Source of the DNA: Streptomyces sp. AA1529
GTDB lineage: Bacteria; Actinomycetota; Actinomycetes; Streptomycetales; Streptomycetaceae
Direction of reading: 5' to 3'
Length of the DNA: 64,000 nucleotides
Assembly: GCF_000280905.1 (NCBI RefSeq)
Contig: NZ_ALAP01000090.1
Span: forward strand, 1-64,000
Part shown: positions 9,205 through 16,889 of the stretch, piece after piece
Layout: each line of letters opens with the position of its first letter
Numbering within the stretch: the stretch's first letter is position 1
The notes under the pieces: generated by a model
Databases searched by the model: none
The model's input: only the letters and a program-made list of their open reading frames with translations
What the model was told of the DNA's origin: nothing
Made by a program: the position numbers and the translations under genes

Positions 9205-10857
9205 TCAGCCGACCGGGTCCTTGGCGGGCCCCGCGGACTGCTCCGCGGCGGCCGCCGGCGACCCGGCGGGCTCCGGCTCCGGCTCCGAGGTCCTCGGCTT
9301 CCCGGCGTACGGGCTGCGGCCCAGTTCGGGGAAGTCCGCCTTCAGCGCCCGGAGCAGGCAGAACATGACCAGGAAGGCGATCACGAAGAAGGGCAGCCCG
9401 ATGACGGTGATGACCTGCTGGAGGGCGTCCAGCCCGCTCTTCCCGGTGGCCGCCAGCAGGGTGCCGCCGACCACGCCCTGCATGACGGCCCAGAAGACGC
9501 GCTGCCGGGTGGGGGTGCGCTGCTTCTCGTCGGCCCGCTCGCACAGCATGTCGACCACCATGGAGGCGGAGTCGGCGGAGGTGGTGAAGAAGATGACCAC
9601 GATGAGCACCGACAGCGCCGAGACGAAGGTGGCCGCCGGGTAGTTGTCCAGGAACGTGAAGAGCGCGCCGGGCACGTCCCCGTCGTCCACGACCGCCTTG
9701 ACCAGCCCGCCCGGGCCGTTCATCTCGATGTCGAACGAGCCCATGCCGAAGATGCTGAACCAGATCACCGTGAAGGCGGTGGGCAGCCCCAGCACGCCCA
9801 GGACGAACTCCCGGATCGTGCGGCCCTTGGAGATGCGGGCGACGAAGATGCCGACGAACGGCGACCAGGTGATGGTCCAGGCCCAGTAGAAGACCGTCCA
9901 GCTGCCCTGCCAGCCGGTGTCGGCGAAGGTGTCGTTCCAGAACGACAGCGGCACCACCGAGCTGAGGTAGGTGCCGGTCGATTCGACGATGCCCTTGGCC
10001 ATGAAGAGCGTCGGCCCCGCGACGAGGACGAAGACCAGCAGGCCGACGGCCATCAGGATGTTGACGTTGGACAGCATCTTGATGCCCTTGTCCAGGCCGC
10101 TGACCACGGAGGCCGTCGCGATCGCGGTCACGCCCGCGATCAGCAGGACCTGGACGAGTTTGTTCTCCGGGACTCCGAAGAGTTCGTTCAGACCGCTGTT
10201 GATCTGCAGAGTGCCCAGCCCGATGGAGACCGAGACCCCGAAGAGGGTGCCCACGACGGCCGTGACGTCGACGGTCTTGCCGATCGGGCCGCTGATCCGG
10301 TCGCCGAGCAGCGGGTGCAGGATCGAGCTCACCCGGAAGGGCAGGCCGCGCTGGTAGACGAAATAGGCGAAGGCCAGCGCCGGGAGGCAGAAGATGGCCC
10401 AGGTGTGCAGGCCGAAGTGGTAGAGGGCGAACGCCATCGCCCGTTCGGCGGCCGAGTTCGACTCCGGCTTGACGCCCTGTTCGGGCGGGTCGGCGAAGTG
10501 GCTGATCGGTTCGGCGACCCCCCAGAACATCAGGATGGTGCCGATCCCCGCCGCGAAGAGCATCGCGAACCACGCGCCGTTGCTGTACTCGGGGCGCGCC
10601 TGCTGCCCGCCCAGTCGCACATGTCCGTAGCGGCTGAGCGCGATCCAGATCAGGAAGAGCACGAACGTGGTGACGCCGAGGATGTAGAACCATCCGAGGT
10701 TCGTGAGGATCCAGTCCGAGGCCGCGGTGAAGACGCTGTCGACCTGGTCGGTCAGCGTGATGGTGGTGGCGACGAACAGGACCGTCAGCGCCGCCGAGGT
10801 GAAGAAGATGACCGCGTCGGTCCGCAGACCCAGCCTGCGTTGCAGCTTGTCCAGCAT
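9205..10857 (-). CDS. BCCT family transporter (choline/betaine/carnitine type)
   Basis: 550 residues with twelve predicted membrane helices. The BCCT signature is clear: AAGIGTILMFWGVAEPISHF early on, and WTITWSPFVGIFVARISKG, the conserved helix that lines the substrate site with aromatic residues. Such proteins import osmoprotectants or their precursors with Na+ or H+. The start at ATG 10857 (MLDKLQRRLG) is preferred; an upstream in-frame extension of 39 residues lacks membrane-protein character. The C-terminal 40 residues are Glu/Pro/Ala-rich and may sense osmotic state as in BetP, which is inference. The gene is monocistronic, convergent with the DUF4232 gene and closed by the 9100-9156 hairpin. 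Confidence 0.92.
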   Translation of the reverse strand: MLDKLQRRLGLRTDAVIFFTSAALTVLFVATTITLTDQVDSVFTAASDWILTNLGWFYILGVTTFVLFLIWIALSRYGHVRLGGQQARPEYSNGAWFAMLFAAGIGTILMFWGVAEPISHFADPPEQGVKPESNSAAERAMAFALYHFGLHTWAIFCLPALAFAYFVYQRGLPFRVSSILHPLLGDRISGPIGKTVDVTAVVGTLFGVSVSIGLGTLQINSGLNELFGVPENKLVQVLLIAGVTAIATASVVSGLDKGIKMLSNVNILMAVGLLVFVLVAGPTLFMAKGIVESTGTYLSSVVPLSFWNDTFADTGWQGSWTVFYWAWTITWSPFVGIFVARISKGRTIREFVLGVLGLPTAFTVIWFSIFGMGSFDIEMNGPGGLVKAVVDDGDVPGALFTFLDNYPAATFVSALSVLIVVIFFTTSADSASMVVDMLCERADEKQRTPTRQRVFWAVMQGVVGGTLLAATGKSGLDALQQVITVIGLPFFVIAFLVMFCLLRALKADFPELGRSPYAGKPRTSEPEPEPAGSPAAAAEQSAGPAKDPVG

Positions 10858-11012
10858 GGAGTTGTCCCAACAGACGGGGAGGGAGTGCACTGAAGCGCGC
10901 CGGGCCGGGCTGATGCCAGAAGATGTGCGTTCGCCAATGATCGCCCCGGCCGCGTTGAGCGTTGATGGTGGCACTCCCGATCAAGCACCGCATCCCCTGG
11001 ACTCTTCTGTTG

Positions 11013-11030
11013 CACATTCGTGATCATGTG
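11013..11030. promoter_or_regulatory. Inverted repeat in the BCCT upstream region
   Basis: CACAT and ATGTG arms separated by 8 bases, about 160 bp upstream of the BCCT start, in a locally AT-richer stretch (TTGCACATTCGTGATCATG). The region 10858-11255 holds no convincing gene; this is its only distinctive regulatory-looking site. Confidence 0.3.
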
Positions 11031-11255
11031 AGTAACTGCCCTGTGAGGGAGCGGTATTGACTCCCCGGACGCGGTGGCGGGGGCGGATGACACCGGCAGC
11101 CTCAGGGGCAGGACCGGAGAGGTCGGAGCACTGTGGGCACGGCCGCACGGGCACGGCATCAAGGTGATCCGCACACATACGCAAAGAGGAGAAGTGCGAA
11201 CAGCCGGTGGCCGGCCGCCGGCCGACCGGGCTGCTCGGCCGCCCGGCACCGGCCG

Positions 11256-11296
11256 GAACGCCCCGGCGGCCGGGTCCGCCGGCCGCCGGGGCGTTC
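11256..11296 (-). terminator. Terminator hairpin of the DUF4232 gene
   Basis: Inverted repeat with 18-bp arms (11256-11273 and 11279-11296) and a 5-base loop. It lies about 80 bp past the stop of the minus-strand lipoprotein gene at 11376, so it most likely ends that transcript. Confidence 0.75.
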
Positions 11297-11375
11297 TGGT
11301 GCAGGAGCGTACGGGGCTGCAGGGGCGTACCGGGATGCAGGGACACGGCGCCGGGCTGCGCGGCCGGTCCTCCTG

Positions 11376-12035
11376 CTACTTGCCGGTGCCGACGGGGTCG
11401 ACCGTGACGCGGTCGGCGGCACCCGGCCTGGCCGGCACGCTGATGCCGACCGGCAGTTCCCTGGAGTGGGTCTCCCCGGGCGGGGTGACGAGGATGCTGC
11501 TGACAGGGACGCCGGAGCCACCGGTGTCGTTCGGCGGGCAGTGCAGGGTGAAGCGGGTCTCCTCGCCCGATCCGAGGGCGACGGCCGGGGCGGTGCGGTC
11601 GCTGCGTTCGGCGCTGAGGGGCGCGCCGGCCTGCGAGGACTTGAGGTCGACACCGGGGAAGCCCTTGAGCGAGCAGGCGTCGCCGCCGATGTTCCTGAAG
11701 CTGACCACGAGGTCGCCCTCGGCCATGCCGTGGGCCGTGTCGAAGAGGAGGTCCGACGTCCGGCAGCGCCCGGCGGTGATCTTCCCGGTTCCGCCGCCCG
11801 GAGCGGACCGTACGTTCTTCGCGTCGCCCCCGCCGCCGTCGCCGTCGTCGGAGGTCTCGGCGCCGCCGGTCGTGGCCTGCCCGCCCGACTCCGCGCCATG
11901 GCCGGATCCGGACGACGAGGAGGAGGCGGAGCCGGAGGCGTCCGACGTGGCGGTCGAGTCCTCCCCCTGGCAGGCGGTGAGCGAGAGCCCCGCGGCGAGA
12001 GCCAGGGCGGCGAGGGTGAGCTTCTGAGCGCGCAT
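11376..12035 (-). CDS. DUF4232 lipoprotein (second copy of the family)
   Basis: 219 residues starting MRAQKLTLAA; an upstream in-frame GTG would only add a charged stretch before the signal peptide. The lipobox is LTAC with the lipidated Cys at residue 21. It is followed by a long Ser/Gly/Asp linker to about residue 80. The DUF4232 domain carries CRTSDLLFDTAHGM, SFRNIGGDACSLKGFPG and LHCPP; the paired cysteines match the family. The protein is surface-anchored and of unknown function. It is related to 8327-9037 but clearly diverged, so it is not a recent duplicate. It is transcribed alone and followed by the 11256-11296 hairpin. Confidence 0.87.
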   Translation of the reverse strand: MRAQKLTLAALALAAGLSLTACQGEDSTATSDASGSASSSSSGSGHGAESGGQATTGGAETSDDGDGGGGDAKNVRSAPGGGTGKITAGRCRTSDLLFDTAHGMAEGDLVVSFRNIGGDACSLKGFPGVDLKSSQAGAPLSAERSDRTAPAVALGSGEETRFTLHCPPNDTGGSGVPVSSILVTPPGETHSRELPVGISVPARPGAADRVTVDPVGTGK

Positions 12036-12139
12036 CGCTTCTTCCTTGTGCAGTGGGTGCCGTCCGCTCGGCACGGTGGATGTCTACTGAGGGCTCTGAT
12101 CCACCCGGCGCGTGGGATGTTCACCCCCGGCCGCCCCTC

Positions 12140-12156
12140 TTACACGCCTGTGACAC
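12140..12156 (+). promoter_or_regulatory. TTACACG-N5-GACAC motif upstream of the second DUF4232 gene
   Basis: The same spaced motif as at 8210-8226, here on the strand opposite to the gene it precedes, about 104 bp from the start at 12035. Its similar distance from both genes suggests a common regulator. Confidence 0.35.
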
Positions 12157-12200
12157 ACGGCCTGCCTCCGCACGCCGGCCCACCGCTCCCGCACCCCTTC

Positions 12201-12270
12201 CTCGCTCTTCCTCGCTCCTCCTCGCTCTTCCTCGCCCTTCCTCGCTCCTCCTCGCCCTTCCTCGCCCTGC
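12201..12270 (+). repeat. Seven tandem 10-bp repeats, consensus CTCGCYCYTC
   Basis: Seven decamers lie in exact register (for example CTCGCTCTTC, CTCGCTCCTC, CTCGCCCTTC), pyrimidine-only except for the single G. They occupy the gap between the second DUF4232 gene and the stop of the regulator at 12314. A second seven-unit decamer array of different sequence is at 15061-15130. Confidence 0.9.
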
Positions 12271-12313
12271 CCCGCCCCGGCGCCGCGGCCCGGTCCGCTG
12301 GCCCGGCGCCGTC

Positions 12314-12943
12314 TCAGCGGCGCAGGTCGTTGTAGACCGTGGCCCTGGAGACCCCGAGGAGACCCGTCAGGGCCGGCACCGCGCCCTTGAGTTCGAGGTA
12401 CCCCTGCTCCTGCACGGCCTGTACGAGGGCGACGCGGTCGGCGGTGGCCAGGGCGCGCGGAGTGGTGCCGCGGGCGGCGGCGAAGGACTCCGCGACACCG
12501 CGCAGTTCGTCCAGGGTGCGGGCGCGCAGGGTCTCGGTGACCGGCGGCCGGTGGTCCTCCGTGCGCAGCAACTGCTCCAGGCCCCGGGTGAGGGTGGAGA
12601 GCAGCGAGACGTCCAGGTTGAGGCAGACGGCGGCGATGTAGGCGCCCTCGCTGTTCCGGATGCCGACCGAGGTGCTCTTGGCGGGGCGGCCGTCGGGGAA
12701 CCGGTTGGGGTAGTTCTGCAGGACCTCGGGGTGGCCGGGGTCCGCGATCCGGGCCAGGCCCAGTTCGGTGGCCGGGTCGCCGATCCGGCGGCCGGAGAGG
12801 TTGTTCTCCACGGCGCGCACCGCGTGGTCGGGGTCGCGCAGATCGTGCAGCACGGCTTCGCACAGGCCGGGGAACATCCGCCCGACGGCGGTGACGATCT
12901 TCTCCGCCTCGCGCAGCAGCAGTTCGTCCTCGGTGTCGCTCAC
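12314..12943 (-). CDS. YheO-type PAS/HTH transcriptional regulator
   Basis: 209 residues. The N-terminal domain (MFPGLCEAVLHDLRDPDHAV, then SVGIRNSEGAYIAAVCLNLD) is the PAS-like YheO domain. The C terminus, ending GYLELKGAVPALTGLLGVS and ATVYNDLRR, is the associated helix-turn-helix. Proteins of this family are thought to sense small metabolites. The GTG start at 12943 overlaps the stop of the PLP-enzyme gene (GTGA), so the two are co-translated and the regulator probably controls that enzyme gene. The palindrome at 14203-14236 in front of the operon is the obvious candidate operator, by inference. Confidence 0.85.
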   Translation of the reverse strand: MSDTEDELLLREAEKIVTAVGRMFPGLCEAVLHDLRDPDHAVRAVENNLSGRRIGDPATELGLARIADPGHPEVLQNYPNRFPDGRPAKSTSVGIRNSEGAYIAAVCLNLDVSLLSTLTRGLEQLLRTEDHRPPVTETLRARTLDELRGVAESFAAARGTTPRALATADRVALVQAVQEQGYLELKGAVPALTGLLGVSRATVYNDLRR

Positions 12944-14154
12944 GGTGTCCCCTCGATGATCTGCGCCGTCGCCGTCGGTGCCTTGAGAGCCGAGCCGGTG
13001 AGGATGACGACCGTGGTGCCGCCCGGCGGCAGTTCGCCGCGCGCCGCGAAGAGCTCGACGGCGGCCGCGGCCGTGGCGCTGGTGGGCTCCGCGTAGAGTC
13101 CGGTGGCCGCGAGGCGGCGCAGGGCCGAGGCGATGTCCTCCTCCGGGACGGCGGCCGTGGTACCGCCCGAGCGGCGGACGGCGGCCAGCACTTCGGGGAG
13201 CCGGACGGGCTCCTTGATGGCCGTCCCCTCGGCCAGCGTCGGCCGCCACCGCCCGGCCCCGGGCGCGCCCTGCCCGGCGTCGGCCCCGGTCTCGGCGTCG
13301 GCCCCCGCGTCGGCCCCGGCGTGGAACGCGGCGTGCAGCGGCGCGCAGTTGGCCGGCTGGGCCACCAGGAGCCGGGGCAGGGCGGCGATCCGCCCTGCGG
13401 CGAGGAGTTCGCCGAACCCCAGATCGCAGCCCAGTACGGTGCTGCCCGCGCCGGCGACGGTGACCACGGCGTCCGGGGCGCGGAAGCCGAGGTCCTCCCA
13501 GATCTCGTAGGCCAGCGTCTTGGTGCCCTCCAGGAAGTACGGGTGCCAGTTGTGGCTCGCGTAGACGGTCTGCTCGGCCCGGCGCAGCGCGGCCGCGGCT
13601 GTCGCGTCCCGGTCGCCGTCCACCGGGGTCACCCGGGCCCCGTAGGCGGTGGCCTGCAGCGTCTTGGCGGGTGAGGTGTGCGCGGGGACGAGGATGGTGG
13701 CGCCGACGCCGGCGGCGGCGCAGTACGCGGCGACCGAGGAGCCGCCGTTGCCGGAGCTGTCCTCGAGAACCTGGTCGACCCCCTGGGCGGCCAGCGCGGA
13801 GATCATCACGCTGCTGCCGCGGTCCTTGAAGCTGCCGCTCGGGTTGAACCACTCCAGTTTGAAGCCGACCTCGACGCCGCCCCAGGTGCGCGGCAGCAGC
13901 GGAGTGCACCCTTCGCCCAGACTGACCGGGGGCAGCGGGGGCAGGGCGGCCCGGTAGCGCCACAGCGACCGGTCGGCCGTCACGATGTCGGCCGGCCCCG
14001 GTGCGCGCGCCGGCGAGACCAGCAGCGGTGTGCCGTCGTCCCCCCGCCAGCGCAGCGGGTCCAGCGGGTAGCGGCGTCCGGAGCGCGGATCGCGCAGGTG
14101 GCGCGCCGGGGCTGCCGGGGGTGCTTGGGGGTCGTCCTGGGAGGGGGTGGACAT
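12940..14154 (-). CDS. PLP-dependent enzyme of the threonine synthase-like family (fold type II)
   Basis: 404 residues from ATG 14154, preceded by AAGGGAG. The cofactor lysine lies in NPSGSFKDRGS, the phosphate-binding loop includes SSGNGGSSVAAYCA, and a second glycine loop reads AGAGSTVLG. These are typical of threonine synthase, serine/threonine dehydratase and diaminopropionate ammonia-lyase relatives. The N-terminal 60 residues with HLRDPRSGRRYPLD resemble the zinc-ribbon region of threonine synthases but without cysteines. An Ala/Asp/Gly-rich insertion (GADAGADAETGADAG) at about residues 270-288 is unusual. Association with a YheO regulator favours amino-acid catabolism over biosynthesis, by inference. 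The substrate is not determined. Confidence 0.82.
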   Translation of the reverse strand: MSTPSQDDPQAPPAAPARHLRDPRSGRRYPLDPLRWRGDDGTPLLVSPARAPGPADIVTADRSLWRYRAALPPLPPVSLGEGCTPLLPRTWGGVEVGFKLEWFNPSGSFKDRGSSVMISALAAQGVDQVLEDSSGNGGSSVAAYCAAAGVGATILVPAHTSPAKTLQATAYGARVTPVDGDRDATAAAALRRAEQTVYASHNWHPYFLEGTKTLAYEIWEDLGFRAPDAVVTVAGAGSTVLGCDLGFGELLAAGRIAALPRLLVAQPANCAPLHAAFHAGADAGADAETGADAGQGAPGAGRWRPTLAEGTAIKEPVRLPEVLAAVRRSGGTTAAVPEEDIASALRRLAATGLYAEPTSATAAAAVELFAARGELPPGGTTVVILTGSALKAPTATAQIIEGTP

Positions 14155-14202
14155 GAGAACTGCTCCCTTGCCGGAGGTTCCGCGGGACCGCACGCCCAGA
14201 AT

Positions 14203-14236
14203 TGGACGCGGAATCTAAAATTAGACGCTTCGTCCA
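14203..14236. promoter_or_regulatory. Nested palindromic operator between divergent genes
   Basis: Outer arms TGGACG and CGTCCA (14203-14208, 14231-14236) are symmetric around an inner AT-rich near-palindrome TCTAAAATTAGA. The site is 34 bp, strikingly AT-rich at the centre and placed between the PLP-enzyme operon and the SUMF1-domain gene. Confidence 0.6.
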
Positions 14237-14276
14237 GGCAGCGCCAGGCCTGGCCGACCGGTAGGGTCACCTGATC

Positions 14277-15041
14277 ATGGAAGCGGACACGCAGGTCGAG
14301 CTGGTCGCGATACCCCCGGGACGGGTGACCCTGTCCGACCGGCGGACGCGGCGGAGCTGGTCGGTCGACCTCGCGCCGTACCGGCTGGCCGCGCACCCGG
14401 TCACCCAGGAGCTGTACGCACGGATCACCGGCGAGCGGCCGAGCACCGCACACGGGGACCGGCTGCCCGTCGAGGGCGTGAACTGGTGGGACGCCGTGCG
14501 GTTCTGCAACGCCCTCTCGCGCCGGGAGGGCCGCACACCCGCCTACCGGCTGCGGGCCGCCCCGAACGGTGCCGCCGGACACCGCGGGGACGAGGACGAC
14601 TCCGGCGTCGAGTGGGACCGCGACGCCGACGGGTACCGGCTGCCGACCGAGGCCGAATGGGAGCACGCCTGCCGCGCCGGGACCTCGGGACCGCGCTACG
14701 GGCCGCTGGACGAGATCGCCTGGTACCGCGGCACCTCGCAGGAGCGCCTCCACGAGGTGGGAGGCAGGCTTCCCAACGCGTGGGGCCTGTACGACATGCT
14801 CGGCAACGTCTGGGACTGGTGCTGGGACCTGTACGACCCCGAGGTGTACGGCGGCTACCGGGTACTGCGGGGCGGCGGCTGGTTCGACGAGCACTGGAGC
14901 TGCCGGGCCGCGGTGCGGCGCCGCAGCCATCCCGCCTTCCGGGTGGACGACGTGGGCTTCCGGGTCGCCCGGGGCTCCGCCGCAGGAGGCGGCGACGGGA
15001 CCGCCGGCGGTTGCGGCACCCGTCCGGCACCCGCAGGCTGA
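14277..15041 (+). CDS. SUMF1/FGE-sulfatase domain protein, not a canonical formylglycine enzyme
   Basis: 254 residues spanning one SUMF1 fold. Visible motifs are HPVTQELYARITG, NWWDAVRFCNALSRREG, GYRLPTEAEWEHACRAG, DMLGNVWDWCWDLYDP, VLRGGGWFDEHWSCRAA and DDVGFRVARG. Formylglycine-generating enzymes need a closely spaced Cys pair near WSCRAAVRR; here only one of the two is present, so sulfatase activation is unlikely. Domains of this type also act in other oxidations or as binding modules. The start is an ATG 40 bp after the palindrome at 14203-14236. The C-terminal 20 residues are Gly-rich tail. The partner substrate is unknown. Confidence 0.8.
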   Translation: MEADTQVELVAIPPGRVTLSDRRTRRSWSVDLAPYRLAAHPVTQELYARITGERPSTAHGDRLPVEGVNWWDAVRFCNALSRREGRTPAYRLRAAPNGAAGHRGDEDDSGVEWDRDADGYRLPTEAEWEHACRAGTSGPRYGPLDEIAWYRGTSQERLHEVGGRLPNAWGLYDMLGNVWDWCWDLYDPEVYGGYRVLRGGGWFDEHWSCRAAVRRRSHPAFRVDDVGFRVARGSAAGGGDGTAGGCGTRPAPAG

Positions 15042-15060
15042 GGACAGCGAAGCCCCCTCG

Positions 15061-15130
15061 ACCCCTCAGCACCCCTCGGCACTCCTCGGCACCCCTCGGC
15101 ATCCCTCGGCACCCCTCGGCGTCCTTCGGC
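15061..15130 (+). repeat. Seven tandem 10-bp repeats, consensus ACCCCTCGGC
   Basis: Units ACCCCTCAGC, ACCCCTCGGC, ACTCCTCGGC, ACCCCTCGGC, ATCCCTCGGC, ACCCCTCGGC and GTCCTTCGGC run head to tail directly after the SUMF1-domain gene. Copy number and unit length equal those of the array at 12201-12270, although the sequence differs. Confidence 0.9.
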
Positions 15131-15333
15131 CTCGTGCACCTCCGCATCCCACCGCCCGCCGCGATGCCCGTGCGACGGCGCACGGCGTCCGTGACCGCAG
15201 GAGTGTCCATGAATGCGCCCACAGCGTCGGCATCCGGCCTGCGGCATGCCCTTCCGGACGTGCCGGTCCGCCCGGGCCCGCGGAAGCGGCCGGCACCGCG
15301 CGTGTGCCGGGGCGCGGGCGGGCGCGGTCCCGC

Positions 15334-16029
15334 ATGAGCGGCCCGGCGTCCGCGCGCAGGGCGGCGCCCGCGAGGGCCGGGGGCGCCCGTCCGGCGGCGG
15401 TCGTGCTGCGCACGGTGACCGCGTCCTGGTACCAGGACGGCCCCGAGGAGCCGCTGGTGCGGCTCCCCCACACGAGTTCCGGCCGGTGCCGGGCCGTGCC
15501 GGGGTGCGGACGGCCCCGGGCGGTGCTCTTCGGCCGGGACGGCACCCTCGTCGAGGAGGTGCCGCACAACACCGATCCCGGCCGGATCCGCCCGCTGGCC
15601 TCGGCGCGCGAGGCGCTGGAGGCGCTGCGCACCGCCGGAGTGCACGCGGGGGTGGTGAGCGAGCAGCCCGGCATCGGACGCGGAGCCCTGCGGCTGGAGC
15701 AGCTGGACGCGCTGCATGCGCGGATGGAGGCGCTGCTGGGACCCCTCGCGGTGACCGCCGTGTGCCCGCACCGGCCGCAGGACGGCTGCGCGTGCCGGAA
15801 GCCGGAGCCCGGTCTGGTGTTCGCCGCGTGCCGGGTGCTGGGCGTGCGCCCGGCGGAGACCGCGGTGGTCGGCGGGCGCACCGCCGATCTGGGGGCCGCA
15901 CATCGGGCGGGTGCCACCGGAGTGCTCGTGCGGGCCGGGCACCTCGGCCGGTCCGGCGCTCCGCCCCGCACGGCCGCGCGTCTGGATGCCGCGGTCCGGG
16001 CCCTGGTCGGCGCTCCGGACGGACGCTGA
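15334..16029 (+). CDS. HAD-IIIA family protein lacking catalytic aspartates (probable pseudoenzyme)
   Basis: 231 residues from ATG 15334; other starts are possible because no strong ribosome binding site is seen. The fold is clearly that of HisB/GmhB-type HAD phosphatases: FGRDGTLVEEVPHNTDP, the zinc-binding CPHRPQDGCACRKPEPG, and VVGGRTADLGAAHRAGATG. In active enzymes the first motif is D-x-D-G-T, but here the nucleophile position is Gly (FGRDGT). The last acidic motif, normally GD, is GG. With both positions lost, phosphatase activity is unlikely, while the zinc site is kept. The N-terminal 65 residues with TASWYQDGPEEPLVRLP are not part of the HAD core. Confidence 0.78.
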   Translation: MSGPASARRAAPARAGGARPAAVVLRTVTASWYQDGPEEPLVRLPHTSSGRCRAVPGCGRPRAVLFGRDGTLVEEVPHNTDPGRIRPLASAREALEALRTAGVHAGVVSEQPGIGRGALRLEQLDALHARMEALLGPLAVTAVCPHRPQDGCACRKPEPGLVFAACRVLGVRPAETAVVGGRTADLGAAHRAGATGVLVRAGHLGRSGAPPRTAARLDAAVRALVGAPDGR

Positions 16030-16120
16030 CCGGGCCGGAGGCCGGGAGGCGGGGCCGGGGTGCGACGCGGAGCGTCGCCCGGACTCATCATGCGACGATC
16101 ACAACAGCATCTGACCGTTT

Positions 16121-16151
16121 TGAGAGCTTTTGCAGACATGAGAGGCTTGCA
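16121..16151 (+). repeat. Imperfect direct repeat upstream of the PfpI gene
   Basis: TGAGAGCTTTTGCA and TGAGAGGCTTGCA, 18 bp apart start to start, in an AT-richer stretch about 85 bp before the PfpI start. It could be an activator site or part of the promoter. Confidence 0.3.
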
Positions 16152-16234
16152 CAGAAAGGTGTGTCGGGACCGCACGCGGCCGGGTTCGCCGCGCTACGAG
16201 CGGAAATCCCCGGAACTCCGAAGGGAGCCGCATC

Positions 16235-16798
16235 ATGACGGCCGAACTGCACGGCACACGGGTGGCCCTGCTCGCCACCGACGGCGTGGAGCGGATCGAA
16301 CTGGAGCAGCCGCGTGGCGCGCTGCACGGAGCCGGGGCGCGGACCGAGGTGATCGCGCTGCACACCGGGGAGATCAACGCCCGCCAGATGGACATCGACC
16401 CGGCCGGCACCCTCACGGTGGACCGGACGGCCGCCGAGGCGTCCGCCGACGACTACGACGCGCTGCTGCTGCCCGGTGGCGCGATGAATCCCGACCAGCT
16501 CCGCACCGATCCCGACGCGGTCGGCTTCGCCCGGGAGTTCATGCGCACCGGCAAACCCGTCGCGGCCATCTGCCACGGTCCGCTGACGCTGGTGGAGGCG
16601 GAGGTGGTCCGCGGCCGGCGGCTGACCTCGTGGCCCAGCATCCGCACGGATCTGCGCAACGCGGGCGCCGAGGTCGTCGAGGAGGAGGTCGTGATCGACG
16701 GGAATCTCGTCACCACCCGCGGACCCGACGACCTGCCGGCCTTCTGCGCGGCTCTCGTCGCACAGCTGGCCAGGGCCAGAACCCCCCAGTTCGCCTGA
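16235..16798 (+). CDS. PfpI/DJ-1 family type 1 glutamine amidotransferase-like protein
   Basis: 187 residues covering the full family domain. The conserved glutamate lies in GVERIEL near the N terminus and the nucleophile elbow is AAICHGPLTL. A histidine follows the cysteine directly, as in PfpI and YhbO/YajL relatives. Members act as chaperone-like or deglycase/protease-like stress proteins; the exact activity is debated. The ATG is preceded by AAGGGAG with good spacing. The gene is monocistronic and is followed by the convergent universal stress protein gene, with a hairpin at 16829-16852 between them. Confidence 0.92.
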   Translation: MTAELHGTRVALLATDGVERIELEQPRGALHGAGARTEVIALHTGEINARQMDIDPAGTLTVDRTAAEASADDYDALLLPGGAMNPDQLRTDPDAVGFAREFMRTGKPVAAICHGPLTLVEAEVVRGRRLTSWPSIRTDLRNAGAEVVEEEVVIDGNLVTTRGPDDLPAFCAALVAQLARARTPQFA

Positions 16799-16828
16799 CC
16801 TTCCGCACCGGCCGACCACCCCCCGGCT

Positions 16829-16852
16829 CCGTGCGGCGGGCCGGCCGCACGG
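16829..16852. terminator. Hairpin between convergent PfpI and universal stress genes
   Basis: Perfect 9-bp arms CCGTGCGGC and GCCGCACGG with a 6-base loop, between two convergent stop codons. Confidence 0.6.
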
Positions 16853-16889
16853 ACGACGGCCCGCGGCCCCGGGCCGGGCGGGCCCGGCG

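Noticed and set aside
12201..12270. Decamer array considered as a CRISPR array
   Set aside because: Units are contiguous without spacers and only 10 bp long; no cas genes are nearby.
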